Shown piece by piece: positions 55,418 to 63,966 of a stretch of DNA of 64,000 bases (positions within the stretch are counted from its first letter, which is position 1; the number at the start of each line of letters is the position of its first letter). Both the position numbers and the translations under genes were made by a program. The notes beneath the pieces were generated by a model. The model was given only the letters and a program-made list of their open reading frames with translations. It was not told the DNA's origin and made no database searches. The stretch comes from Winogradskyella sp046545555 (lineage in GTDB: Bacteria; Bacteroidota; Bacteroidia; Flavobacteriales; Flavobacteriaceae): assembly GCF_046545555.1 (NCBI RefSeq), contig NZ_JBHZTH010000001.1, positions 744,001 through 808,000 of the forward strand, written 5' to 3'.

Positions 55418-55519
55418 CTTATTTTTTAACTTATTTTTAAAATTAGAGACCCTTTGGGTTTATGGCTTAAATAACTAAATTCGCTATATCAAAAAAAGCC
55501 AAATTCGCCTAAGGCGATG
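55418..55519 (-). promoter_or_regulatory. Structured leader of ahcY, unassigned
   Basis: The predicted 5' leader of about 95 bases contains CGCC-TTA-GGCG at its start, a long-range GGCTT/AAGCC pair, and ACCC-AAA-GGGT closer to the gene. The octamer AAATTCGC occurs twice on the plus strand. It does not match the SAH or SAM-II riboswitch consensus as I know them. Regulation by RNA structure is possible. Confidence 0.3.
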
Positions 55520-55527
55520 CAAAGATA
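55520..55527 (-). promoter_or_regulatory. -7 box of ahcY
   Basis: Minus-strand TATCTTTG is an exact TAnnTTTG match, giving a transcript start near 55514 and a leader of about 95 bases. No -33 TTG is seen at standard distance. Confidence 0.5.
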
Positions 55528-55550
55528 ATCAATAGGATTCAGAATATTAA

Positions 55551-56176
<626 letters not shown>

Positions 56177-56177
<1 letters not shown>

Positions 56178-56902
56178 TGGGAAGTATTTATCAAAATATC
56201 GTTGAGGCTTCAGTAAAAGAAGAAAAATTATTAGCAGTCTTAATCGATCCAGATAAGATGAAACTTAAATCGGTTTCTAATTTTATTTCTAAAGTTAATC
56301 AATCAATTGCAACGCATATTTTTGTTGGTGGAAGTGAAGTAGACCAAGGAATTACTGAGGTATTAGTTTCTGAAATTAAAACATACACAAATTTACCTGT
56401 GGTTTTATTTCCGGGTGATGTTATTCAGATTACAGATAAAGCAGATGGTATTTTGTTTTTATCTTTAATATCTGGTAGAAATGCCGACTATTTAATTGGG
56501 AAACATGTCGAGGCGGTTTCAAGACTAAAGCAAACAAAGCTTCAAGTCATCCCAACAGGCTATTTGCTTATTGAGAATGGGAAACAGACGTCTGTAGAAC
56601 GTGTGAGTAAAACCAAACCACTAAAAAGAAATCATATTCAGACTATAATAGATACAGCCAAAGCAGGAGAATTATTAGGTATGCAACTCATTTATCTCGA
56701 AGCTGGCAGCGGCGCAACTCATCCTATTAATCGAGAAATTATTTTACAAGTAAAAGAAACGCTTAAAATTCCTTTGATTGTTGGAGGTGGAATTAAAAGT
56801 AAAACTGAATTAAAGAATGCCTATGAAGCAGGAGCGGATATGGTTGTCATTGGAACTGCTTTTGAAGAAGATGAAGACTTCTTTAATGAAATAAAAAAGT
56901 AA
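56177..56902 (+). CDS. Geranylgeranylglyceryl/heptaprenylglyceryl phosphate synthase family protein (PcrB-like)
   Basis: A 241-residue TIM-barrel prenyltransferase that couples a polyprenyl diphosphate to glycerol-1-phosphate, giving an ether lipid in archaea and heptaprenylglyceryl phosphate in Bacillus. Family features: 'LLAVLIDPDKM', 'THIFVGGSEVDQGITE', 'YLEAGSGATHPI' and 'IPLIVGGGIKS' plus 'GADMVVIGTAFEED', which form the phosphate site. I use the ATG overlapping the previous stop; an upstream TTG gives seven unsupported residues. The bacterial product in Bacteroidota is not known to me. Confidence 0.92.
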
Positions 56903-56903
56903 T

Positions 56904-57164
56904 ATGAATATATCAGTAGATTTAACTTTATCGCCACTACAAGATGACTATGAAAAACACGTCATTAATTTTATTAAACATTTAAGGGCTTCAGAATTTA
57001 CAGTATTAGAAAACCCGTTAAGTACACAGATTTACGGAGAATATGACATTTTAATGCCATTTTTAACTCAAGAAATAAAACGTTCATTTGCTGAGGTTAA
57101 TATTTCAGTATTGCAAATGAAAATTGTAAAAACAGATCGTAGCGATTATGAACCACATTTTTGA
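56904..57164 (+). CDS. YkoF/MTH1187-type thiamine-binding protein
   Basis: An 86-residue ferredoxin-like protein: 'ISVDLTLSPLQDDYEKHVINF', then 'LRASEFTVLENPLSTQIYGEY' and a final 'KIVKTDRSDYEPHF'. The Thr/Tyr-rich segment 'PLSTQIYGEYD' is the ligand-binding turn in the thiamine-binding YkoF/MTH1187 group. It is presumably cytosolic. It overlaps pnuC by 17 bases, so the two are cotranscribed and translationally coupled. Together with the TPP-controlled receptor 3 kb downstream, this points to thiamine rather than nicotinamide riboside handling. Confidence 0.82.
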   Translation: MNISVDLTLSPLQDDYEKHVINFIKHLRASEFTVLENPLSTQIYGEYDILMPFLTQEIKRSFAEVNISVLQMKIVKTDRSDYEPHF

Positions 57165-57780
57165 TTTTCTTTTTGGGCAATATTCAGAATATCAAACTGT
57201 AGATATTATTTTAGAAATTGTTGCAGTTGTATTTGGATTCTTATCAGTTTGGTTTTCCAAACAAAATAAGATTTGGGTTTTCCCTACAGGTATGTTAAGT
57301 ACCATAATTTTTGTGTACTTATTATTTAAGTGGGAGTTACTTGGTGATATGATGATTAATGGATATTATTTTGTAATGAGTGTTTATGGTTGGTATATAT
57401 GGACACGTAAAGTTGACGAAACTCATGTAACGCCTATTTCAGTATCGAACTCAAGAGAGAAAAAAATCAGTGTCATTATATTTTTCGTAACACTAATTTT
57501 TGTCTTTATTGTTTATAAGACGTTCGATAAATGGACAAGTTGGGTTGCTTATGCAGATACGTTAACAACTGGTATATTTTTTGTTGGAATGTGGCTAATG
57601 GCAAGACGAAAAATTGAAAACTGGATTTTTTGGATTATTGGTGATGTCATATCTGTACCTTTATATTTGTATAAAGGATTTACATTCACTAGTTTTCAAT
57701 ATCTAGGATTTACTTTCATTGCCATTTTTGGTTATTTAGCATGGAAAAAGCACTTAAACAACAACCCAGTAACTGTATAA
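57148..57780 (+). CDS. PnuC/PnuT-family vitamin transporter, thiamine likely
   Basis: A 210-residue membrane protein with seven or so hydrophobic helices: 'TVDIILEIVAVVFGFLSVWF', 'WVFPTGMLSTIIFVYLLF', 'YFVMSVYGWYIWTRK', 'VIIFFVTLIFVFIVY' and others. The family carries out facilitated diffusion of vitamin precursors, which are trapped by phosphorylation: PnuC for nicotinamide riboside, PnuT for thiamine. Context decides here: thiamine-binding protein on one side and a NadR-like kinase overlapping by 40 bases on the other. Substrate assignment is inference; family is clear. Confidence 0.88.
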   Translation: MNHIFDFLFGQYSEYQTVDIILEIVAVVFGFLSVWFSKQNKIWVFPTGMLSTIIFVYLLFKWELLGDMMINGYYFVMSVYGWYIWTRKVDETHVTPISVSNSREKKISVIIFFVTLIFVFIVYKTFDKWTSWVAYADTLTTGIFFVGMWLMARRKIENWIFWIIGDVISVPLYLYKGFTFTSFQYLGFTFIAIFGYLAWKKHLNNNPVTV

Positions 57781-58301
57781 AAATAGTTTTATTTGGACCA
57801 GAATCTACGGGTAAAACTACACTTTCTCGTCAGTTAGCTAAACATTACAACACGTTTTGGGTGCCAGAATATGCTCGACAATATCTGCAAGCAAAATGGG
57901 ATAGCGAACAAAAAATCTGTGAACCAAAAGACTTATTACCTATTGCAATTGGACAGATGAAATTAGAGAACGATTTGGCAAAAAAAACGGATAGTCTTTT
58001 AATTTGTGATACGGATTTACTTGAAACAAAGGTATATAGCGAAGCATATTATTTAAATACATGTGACCCGATTTTAGAAACACATGCTCTAGAAAATTAT
58101 TACGACCTTTATTTTTTAACTAATATTGATGTACCTTGGCAAGCAGATGATCTTAGGGATAAGCCTAATGAAAGAGCACAAATGTTTAAAGCTTTTGAAG
58201 ATACATTAAAGACATATAAAAGACCATATGTCTTATTAGAAGGTAACAAAGAAAAGCGCTTAAAAACCGCTATTAAGTATATAGATAAATTATTAAAATA
58301 A
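57741..58301 (+). CDS. P-loop kinase, NadR-like
   Basis: A 186-residue ATPase with Walker A 'GPESTGKTTLSR' (residues 19-30) and 'LLICDTDLLETKVY' as Walker B. It resembles the ribosylnicotinamide kinase domain of NadR but stands alone, without the NMN adenylyltransferase domain. Next to a PnuC-type transporter and thiamine-binding protein, it may phosphorylate the imported vitamin. Its ATG lies 40 bases inside pnuC, and no other in-frame start precedes the Walker motif. Nicotinamide riboside kinase is the alternative. Confidence 0.82.
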   Translation: MEKALKQQPSNCIKIVLFGPESTGKTTLSRQLAKHYNTFWVPEYARQYLQAKWDSEQKICEPKDLLPIAIGQMKLENDLAKKTDSLLICDTDLLETKVYSEAYYLNTCDPILETHALENYYDLYFLTNIDVPWQADDLRDKPNERAQMFKAFEDTLKTYKRPYVLLEGNKEKRLKTAIKYIDKLLK

Positions 58302-58303
58302 TC

Positions 58304-59860
58304 ATGAAATTTTCCCAAACTGACCTACAACAGATTGAAACCAAAGGTATATCAGAAACCCATGTTAAAGCTCAAATAGAACTTTTTGAAAATGGTATTC
58401 CATTTACCAATATAGCAGAAGCTGCAACTATAGGTAACGGTATTTTGGCTTTAGACGAATCGATAATTGCTGATGAGACTGCTAGATTTGAAGCTAATCA
58501 AGGTAATTTAAACCTCGTAAAATTTGTGCCAGCTTCTGGTGCTGCAACCCGAATGTTTAAGTTTTTATTTAAATTTTTGGGAGAGTACAATCCTAAAGAT
58601 CAATCTATAAATTCGTTTATAAATAAGAATAATTTAAAGGAGATGTCATTGCTTTTGGTAGGTATTGAAAAACTCCCTTTTTATGATCGAATATTAGAAC
58701 ACCTTAATAATTCTGGTATAAGTTATAATGATTTGTCTCTAGGTGAAAAAATATGGCATTTTGTGCATACCATGTTAACCGAAAATCAATTGAATTTTGG
58801 AAATCAGCCTAAGGGTTTATTACCATTTCATAAATACAAAACAGAACATATTTCTACTGCATTTGAAGAACATTTGTATGAAGCTGCTCTTTATGCATCA
58901 TCTGGTAATATTGCGAAACTTCACTTCACAATTTCAGAACGACATAAGGATAAGTTTGATGGCGAGTTTAAGAGGATAGAAGAATACGTTGAACAACATA
59001 CTGGAGTGTCCTTTGATATTTCATTTTCATACCAACAAGAATCAACAGATACAATTGCAGTAACCTTAGATAATGAACCTTTTAGAGAAGATGATGGTTC
59101 TATTCTATTTAGACCTTCAGGTCATGGTGCATTATTGAAAAATTTAGATACTATAAATGCAGATATCATTTTTATAAAAAACATCGATAATGTAGTTGTA
59201 AAACAATATAAAGGCGAGGTAGCAAAATATAAAAAGGTTCTGGCAGGTATTCTTATAAAGCTTCAAGAAAAAGCGTTTGAGTTTTTGCATACTCTAGATA
59301 AAGATGCAGTTTCAGAGAGTGAATTTAATACCATAGAGACATTTTTAGAGCAGGAGATGAGTATTAGAATTTCTAGAGAATACAAAAAGTACCAAGACCA
59401 ATATAAAATTGAATACTTACGGGAAAAATTAAATCGCCCGATTCGTATTTGTGGTATGGTAAAGAATGAAGGAGAACCTGGTGGAGGGCCTTTTTGGGTA
59501 AGAGATCAATACGGGAATTATGCATTACAAATTGTTGAGTCTGCACAAATAGATCTTAAAAACACAAAACAAAATAGCATTTTACAAAATGCCACTCATT
59601 TTAACCCTGTAGATTTAGTCTGCGGTGTTAAAAACTATAAAGGTGAAAAGTTTGATTTAGATAATTATGTAGATAATAATGCAGCTTTTATTACAATGAA
59701 GACAAAAGCGGGTAAAGATCTAAAAGCGCTAGAATTACCAGGTTTATGGAATGGAAGTATGGCCTTTTGGAATACTATTTTTGTAGAAGTTCCAATCATT
59801 ACCTTCAATCCAGTGAAAACAGTAAATGATTTGCTTAAAGCACCGCATCAAATAAAATAA
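58304..59860 (+). CDS. DUF4301 family protein
   Basis: A 518-residue cytosolic protein with the DUF4301 layout: 'KFVPASGAATRMFKFLFKFL', 'DGSILFRPSGHGALLKNLDTI' and 'RICGMVKNEGEPGGGPFWV', all with glycine-rich loops. I know of no experimental function; the SGAATRMFK and HGALLKNL elements recall nucleotidyltransferase-like proteins. It starts 2 bases after the kinase gene. Within the thiamine run it might be cotranscribed by chance or have a linked role. Confidence 0.82.
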   Translation: MKFSQTDLQQIETKGISETHVKAQIELFENGIPFTNIAEAATIGNGILALDESIIADETARFEANQGNLNLVKFVPASGAATRMFKFLFKFLGEYNPKDQSINSFINKNNLKEMSLLLVGIEKLPFYDRILEHLNNSGISYNDLSLGEKIWHFVHTMLTENQLNFGNQPKGLLPFHKYKTEHISTAFEEHLYEAALYASSGNIAKLHFTISERHKDKFDGEFKRIEEYVEQHTGVSFDISFSYQQESTDTIAVTLDNEPFREDDGSILFRPSGHGALLKNLDTINADIIFIKNIDNVVVKQYKGEVAKYKKVLAGILIKLQEKAFEFLHTLDKDAVSESEFNTIETFLEQEMSIRISREYKKYQDQYKIEYLREKLNRPIRICGMVKNEGEPGGGPFWVRDQYGNYALQIVESAQIDLKNTKQNSILQNATHFNPVDLVCGVKNYKGEKFDLDNYVDNNAAFITMKTKAGKDLKALELPGLWNGSMAFWNTIFVEVPIITFNPVKTVNDLLKAPHQIK

Positions 59861-59862
59861 TT

Positions 59863-60267
59863 GTGGACAGGGAATTGCTTAAATCTGAACTGAGCTATAA
59901 ATATGTTAGAAGCTCAGGGAGTGGTGGTCAGCATGTAAATAAAGTATCTTCTAAGGCAGAGTTATATTTTAATTTTCAAAAATCTGAAGTTTTTAATGAT
60001 GAAGAAAAGTTAAGACTTGCTGAGTATTTTAGTCATAGAATAAACAAAGCAGGAGTCTTAATTTTAACCTGTGGGGAAAGTAGAAGTCAATTTAGAAACA
60101 AAGCTATAGTAACACAGCGTTTTTTTGAATTGATAGAAGAGGCGTTAAAGGAAGAAAAAGAAAGAAAATCAACAAAGATTCCGAGATCTGTAAAACGAAA
60201 ACGCCTTAATAATAAGCGTAAAACTTCCGAAAAGAAAGCAAATAGGAAACCTCCAAAGATTGATTAA
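59863..60267 (+). CDS. arfB: Peptidyl-tRNA hydrolase ArfB-like (YaeJ)
   Basis: A 134-residue ribosome-rescue factor. The catalytic GGQ motif is at Gly21-Gly22-Gln23 in 'SSGSGGQHVNKVSS', and the C-terminal basic tail ('IPRSVKRKRLNNKRKTSEKK') is used to probe the empty mRNA channel of stalled ribosomes. It has a GTG start, 2 bases after the DUF4301 stop. Length fits ArfB rather than full release factors. It is the last gene of the run that begins at the phosphopantetheinyl transferase. Confidence 0.93.
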   Translation: MDRELLKSELSYKYVRSSGSGGQHVNKVSSKAELYFNFQKSEVFNDEEKLRLAEYFSHRINKAGVLILTCGESRSQFRNKAIVTQRFFELIEEALKEEKERKSTKIPRSVKRKRLNNKRKTSEKKANRKPPKID

Positions 60268-60285
60268 AAATTAAACGATAATCAT

Positions 60286-60315
60286 TTGCCATTATTTAAT
60301 TGTGGATTATATTTG
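60286..60315 (+). promoter_or_regulatory. Promoter of the TPP-riboswitch transcript
   Basis: A complete Bacteroidota promoter: TTG at 60286-60288, a 19-base spacer and TATATTTG at 60308-60315. The expected start near 60321 is immediately ahead of the riboswitch. Confidence 0.7.
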
Positions 60316-60321
60316 CAGCGT

Positions 60322-60400
60322 TCTCAAAAAAGGGGTGCCTATTATCGGCTGAGATCATACCCATTGAACCTAGAACAGGTAATGCTGTTTAGGAAGCGAG
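60322..60400 (+). promoter_or_regulatory. TPP (THI-box) riboswitch
   Basis: Conserved aptamer elements are present in order: GGGGTGCC (60332-60339), CTGAGATCATACCC (60349-60362, the pyrimidine-sensor arm), TGAACCT (60365-60371) and CAGGTAATGCTG (60376-60387). This matches the thiamine pyrophosphate aptamer closely. It lies in the 5' leader of the TonB receptor gene. Its expression platform appears to be the hairpin at 60408-60429. High TPP should reduce receptor synthesis. Confidence 0.95.
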
Positions 60401-60407
60401 CGTAAAG

Positions 60408-60429
60408 AAAATGTCCTGTGGACATTTTT
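60408..60429 (+). terminator. Terminator hairpin of the TPP riboswitch
   Basis: AAAATGTCC, loop TGT, GGACATTTT and a short T-run. It follows the aptamer by 8 bases. Transcriptional termination upon TPP binding is the likely mode, although the T-run is short. About 180 further leader bases separate it from the receptor start; they contain an ATGAAAT/ATTTCAT stem at 60507-60529 and no gene. Confidence 0.65.
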
Positions 60430-60612
60430 AACGAGTGCAATAAGGTTATCAATGTTAGTTTTTTACTTCTAAGTTCAAATGATATTTTAATCATTTTTGC
60501 TATGACATGAAATAGAAACAACATTTCATTATTGTATAAGTTTAACGTTCAAATAATTAATTATTAATAAAGAATAATGACCTCTTTTTATTCGATTATA
60601 AACTATAGTCGT

Positions 60613-62826
60613 ATGAAAATTTTATTCAACAATCTGCAAAATCTAAGTAGGCAGAAGCTATCATTCATTTTATTTCTTTTATGCGGAGCAATTTATGCTC
60701 AAGAAAAACAACGAGACACCACTAAAACAGAAAAATTAGACGAAGTCCTAGTTAAGTCTGTTCGAGTGGATGCTAAATCTCCAATTACGCACAGTAACGT
60801 GTCAAAAAAAGAAATAGCAAAACGCAATCTAGGACAAGACATTCCTGTTTTATTAAACTTTTTACCATCAGTTGTAACCACTACAGATGCAGGTGCAGGT
60901 GTTGGTTATACAGGCATTAGAGTAAGAGGTATTAGTCCACAATCTACCAATGTCACTATCAACGGTATTCCTTACAATGATGCTGAGTCTTTAGGTACGT
61001 TTTGGGTGAATTTAGGAGATTTTGCATCGTCTGTAGAAAGTTTGCAATTACAGCGTGGTGTTGGTACGTCTACAAACGGTTCTGGTGCTTTTGGTGCAAG
61101 TATTAATGTATTAACGGATGCTATTTCTAGAGAAGCCGCAGGCGAAATTTCTAATTCTATTGGGAGTTTTAATACTAGAAAACATACCGTAAAATTTAGT
61201 ACAGGATTAATGAACGACCATTTTGAAATTGCGGGTCGTTTATCTAATATTTCTTCAGATGGTTATATCGATCGTGCATCAGCAGACTTAAAATCGTACT
61301 TTTTACAAGGATCTTATGTAGATGATAATACATTAATAAAAGCCATTTCTTTTGGTGGTAATAATATTACATATCAATCTTGGTATGGTATAGATGGCGA
61401 AACATTATCAAATGATAGAACATTTAATTTTGCAGGTATCTATACAGACGATGATGGCAACACTCAATTTTACGATAATGAAGTAGATAATTATAGTCAA
61501 GATCATTACCAATTGCATTGGAACCAGCGTTATAATAACAATTGGTCTACAACAGTAGGTTTAAACTATACTTATGGACGTGGTTATTTTGAGCAGTTTA
61601 GAGAAGATGATGATTTTTCAACTTATGGATTTGAAGAACTCAATGTAAATGGAGAAACCGTAAATACAACCGATTTAATTCGTCGTCGTTGGTTAGATAA
61701 TAATTTTTATGTTATTAATGTAAGTGCCAATTACAAAAATAATGGTTTAGACATGATTTTTGGAGGCTCATTGAGCCACTATGATGGAGATCATTTTGGT
61801 GAAGTGATTTGGGCAGAATTTGCTAGTCAGAGCGACATTAGAGATCGTTATTATGATGGTAATAGTTTAAAGAACGACTTATCCGTGTTTTCTAAGGCCA
61901 ATTATAAGTTAAATGATAAAGTAAGTTTATATGGAGATTTACAAGTTAGAAATGTAACCTATAAAACCTTCGGAAACACTTCTGATTTGGTAGATTTTGA
62001 AGTAGATAAAGAGTTTACGTTTTTCAATCCTAAAGCTGGTATTACATACGATTTAAATTTAGCAAATAGCCTTTACTTTTCTTATGCAAGAGCTAATAGA
62101 GAGCCTAACAGAACAGATTTTGAAAGCAACCCTAATATTGAAGCAGAGCAATTAAATGATTTTGAATTAGGTTGGAGACACAAAAAAGGAAACTTTAGCT
62201 TCAATGCAAATGCCTATTATATGCTATATAATCAGCAATTAGTGCTATCCGGTCGATTAGATGACGTTGGTAACCCAATACGAACCAATAGTGGTGACAG
62301 CTATCGATTAGGTTTGGAGTTAGAAGCGATTATTCCTGTAACGTCAAAATTAACATTGCAACCAAATATGGCAATTAGTTCAAATAAAAATAAAGAAACT
62401 ATTGTATCATTAAATGGTGTGTTAGAGAACTTGGGCAAGACAGATATTTCTTTTTCACCAGATATAGTGGCTGCAAATGCCATTGTATTTCAGCCAATTG
62501 ATAATCTTCAAATGTCTTTATTAAGTAAGTATGTAGGTGAACAGTTTATGGGAAATACGGAGAATCCAGATTCTAAACTAGACAGCTTTTTTACAAATGA
62601 TTTTAACGTAACTTATACTATTGAAACAAATAGTGTTTTTAAATCTGTCGTAATTTCTGGTTTAGTTAATAACATATTTAATGTGGAATATGTGTCTAAT
62701 GGTTATTTTGGATCTTTTGATTTTGCAGACCCAAGCAGTCCATCTGGCACTACAACAGGTTTTTTCTCTGGATTTTACCCACAGGCTACTACCAATTTTC
62801 TTTTAGGACTAACTTTAAATTTTTAG
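60613..62826 (+). CDS. TonB-dependent receptor under TPP-riboswitch control, likely thiamine transporter
   Basis: A 737-residue outer-membrane receptor. The signal peptide ends 'CGAIYAQE'. I use the ATG at 60613; one at 60577 would add 12 residues to an already long signal n-region and cannot be excluded. The plug is at about 40-160 ('DIPVLLNFLPSVVTTTDAG', 'IRVRGISPQSTNVTINGIPYN') and is followed by a 22-strand barrel ending in 'LGLTLNF'. Unlike the receptor at 23.4 kb it lacks the CarboxypepD domain. Its leader carries the TPP aptamer, so it very probably imports thiamine, TPP or a precursor. The four bases at its 3' end overlap the next gene on the other strand. Confidence 0.93.
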   Translation: MKILFNNLQNLSRQKLSFILFLLCGAIYAQEKQRDTTKTEKLDEVLVKSVRVDAKSPITHSNVSKKEIAKRNLGQDIPVLLNFLPSVVTTTDAGAGVGYTGIRVRGISPQSTNVTINGIPYNDAESLGTFWVNLGDFASSVESLQLQRGVGTSTNGSGAFGASINVLTDAISREAAGEISNSIGSFNTRKHTVKFSTGLMNDHFEIAGRLSNISSDGYIDRASADLKSYFLQGSYVDDNTLIKAISFGGNNITYQSWYGIDGETLSNDRTFNFAGIYTDDDGNTQFYDNEVDNYSQDHYQLHWNQRYNNNWSTTVGLNYTYGRGYFEQFREDDDFSTYGFEELNVNGETVNTTDLIRRRWLDNNFYVINVSANYKNNGLDMIFGGSLSHYDGDHFGEVIWAEFASQSDIRDRYYDGNSLKNDLSVFSKANYKLNDKVSLYGDLQVRNVTYKTFGNTSDLVDFEVDKEFTFFNPKAGITYDLNLANSLYFSYARANREPNRTDFESNPNIEAEQLNDFELGWRHKKGNFSFNANAYYMLYNQQLVLSGRLDDVGNPIRTNSGDSYRLGLELEAIIPVTSKLTLQPNMAISSNKNKETIVSLNGVLENLGKTDISFSPDIVAANAIVFQPIDNLQMSLLSKYVGEQFMGNTENPDSKLDSFFTNDFNVTYTIETNSVFKSVVISGLVNNIFNVEYVSNGYFGSFDFADPSSPSGTTTGFFSGFYPQATTNFLLGLTLNF

Positions 62827-63260
62827 TTAGTTACTAAAAACGTATTATTTCCAATATCATCAACCCTGTACAGACGCAATGTGCAGGGTTGTGTATTTCC
62901 GTCAAACCCTTGGCCTGTTGCTAGACTATATTGGTTACCATCGTCACAGCCACAAGTTACAATATCTCCACTGCCCGAATCTTCTAATGTGGAGCAAGCT
63001 GCAGGTTGATGACTAGGATCAGCTGCATCCCATGCATAGAGGATAGATGAGTTTAATCTCCATAGCCAGATTCCATTATTTCCCTGTCCAGAAACGTAAA
63101 CGCCATTTCCTGGAAATTGTAATTGATTGAATTGGGGTAAATTAGTATTTACGGTGAGGTTAACTCCGGCATCAAATAAGAAATTACAACTAGATCTATT
63201 ATTATCGTCGCTACTGCAGGTTATTAGTAAAAACGATAGTAGTATTATCACTTTTTTCAT
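62823..63260 (-). CDS. Small lipoprotein with degenerate Rieske-like fold
   Basis: A 145-residue lipoprotein, lipobox 'LLITCSS' (Cys15). The mature part is Cys-rich. Its order of elements recalls a Rieske [2Fe-2S] domain: a strand pair, 'AADPSHQPAAC', an intervening strand, 'VTCGCDDGNQYSLATGQG', then 'CTLRLYRVDD'. True Rieske proteins hold the cluster in C-x-H and C-x-x-H pairs, which are not intact here, so it probably carries no cluster. Paired cysteines may instead form disulfides. Function unknown. It converges on the thiamine receptor gene with a 4-base overlap. Confidence 0.7.
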   Translation of the reverse strand: MKKVIILLSFLLITCSSDDNNRSSCNFLFDAGVNLTVNTNLPQFNQLQFPGNGVYVSGQGNNGIWLWRLNSSILYAWDAADPSHQPAACSTLEDSGSGDIVTCGCDDGNQYSLATGQGFDGNTQPCTLRLYRVDDIGNNTFLVTN

Positions 63261-63315
63261 TAGGAATTTTTAATGACCAATTTACAATTATTTCAGCTAT
63301 ACCGTAATTATTTTA

Positions 63316-63323
63316 TATATTTG
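63316..63323 (+). promoter_or_regulatory. -7 box of greA
   Basis: TATATTTG is an exact TAnnTTTG match. No TTG lies at the usual -33 spacing. The start of transcription is expected near 63329. Confidence 0.5.
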
Positions 63324-63329
63324 TATTGT

Positions 63330-63355
63330 AATCTCGTTGGCGCGAGATTTTTTTT
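63330..63355 (+). terminator. Terminator-like hairpin at the start of the greA transcript
   Basis: AATCTCG, loop TTGGCG, CGAGATT and a run of Ts (to 63355). It begins within 1 or 2 bases of the expected transcription start, so it would form the very 5' end of the mRNA. Its function may be attenuation or mRNA protection. Confidence 0.55.
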
Positions 63356-63397
63356 GTGCTGAACATGATTTAGCATATTTTATTAAACGTATTAATT

Positions 63398-63871
63398 ATG
63401 AGTAAAGTATCTTATTATACAGCAGAAGGATTAAAAAAATTAAGAGCTGAACTGGCGCAATTAAAAGACATAGAGCGACCTAAGGCTTCTCAGGCGATAG
63501 CTGAAGCTAGAGATAAAGGGGATTTAAGTGAAAATGCAGAATATGATGCAGCCAAAGAAGCACAAGGTATGTTAGAAATGAAAATTTCTAAAATGGAAGA
63601 AGCCTTATCTGGAGCGCGTGTTATTGATGAATCTCAATTAGATACATCTAAGGTATTAGCATTGTCTATAGTTAAGATAAAAAATCAAACTAATGGTATG
63701 GAGATGACTTATACTCTAGTTGCCGAAACAGAAGCTGACTTAGCTTCGGGTAAAATTTCTATAAATTCACCAATTGGTAAAGGTTTATTAGGTAAATCTG
63801 TTGGTGATACAGCAGAAATACAGGTCCCAAGTGGTACTATGAAATTTGATATTTTAGAGATTTCGAGATAA
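63398..63871 (+). CDS. greA: Transcription elongation factor GreA
   Basis: A 157-residue protein that rescues backtracked RNA polymerase by stimulating RNA cleavage. The N-terminal coiled coil has the tip acidic residues in 'ARDKGDLSENAEYDAAKEAQG' at about 38-58, and the C-terminal domain includes 'SPIGKGLLGKSVGDTAEIQVP'. Length and motifs are complete. A HIT-family gene follows on the same strand after 95 bases, an order I recall as common in Bacteroidota. Confidence 0.97.
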   Translation: MSKVSYYTAEGLKKLRAELAQLKDIERPKASQAIAEARDKGDLSENAEYDAAKEAQGMLEMKISKMEEALSGARVIDESQLDTSKVLALSIVKIKNQTNGMEMTYTLVAETEADLASGKISINSPIGKGLLGKSVGDTAEIQVPSGTMKFDILEISR

Positions 63872-63913
63872 ATAAGTACTGTAATAGTGCACAACTCTAG
63901 TATTATAATAATT

Positions 63914-63942
63914 AAGGATTCCTTTTCCAAGGATTCTTTTTA
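63914..63942 (+). terminator. Weak terminator after greA
   Basis: TCCTT, loop TTCC, AAGGA, followed by TTCTTTTT. The stem is short; it may reduce but not stop readthrough to the HIT gene. Confidence 0.4.
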
Positions 63943-63966
63943 TCTTTATAAGATATCCTTCAAATT

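Noticed and set aside
55418..55519. SAH or SAM-II riboswitch ahead of ahcY
   Set aside because: Consensus sequences of these classes are not recognisable; kept only as an unassigned structured leader.
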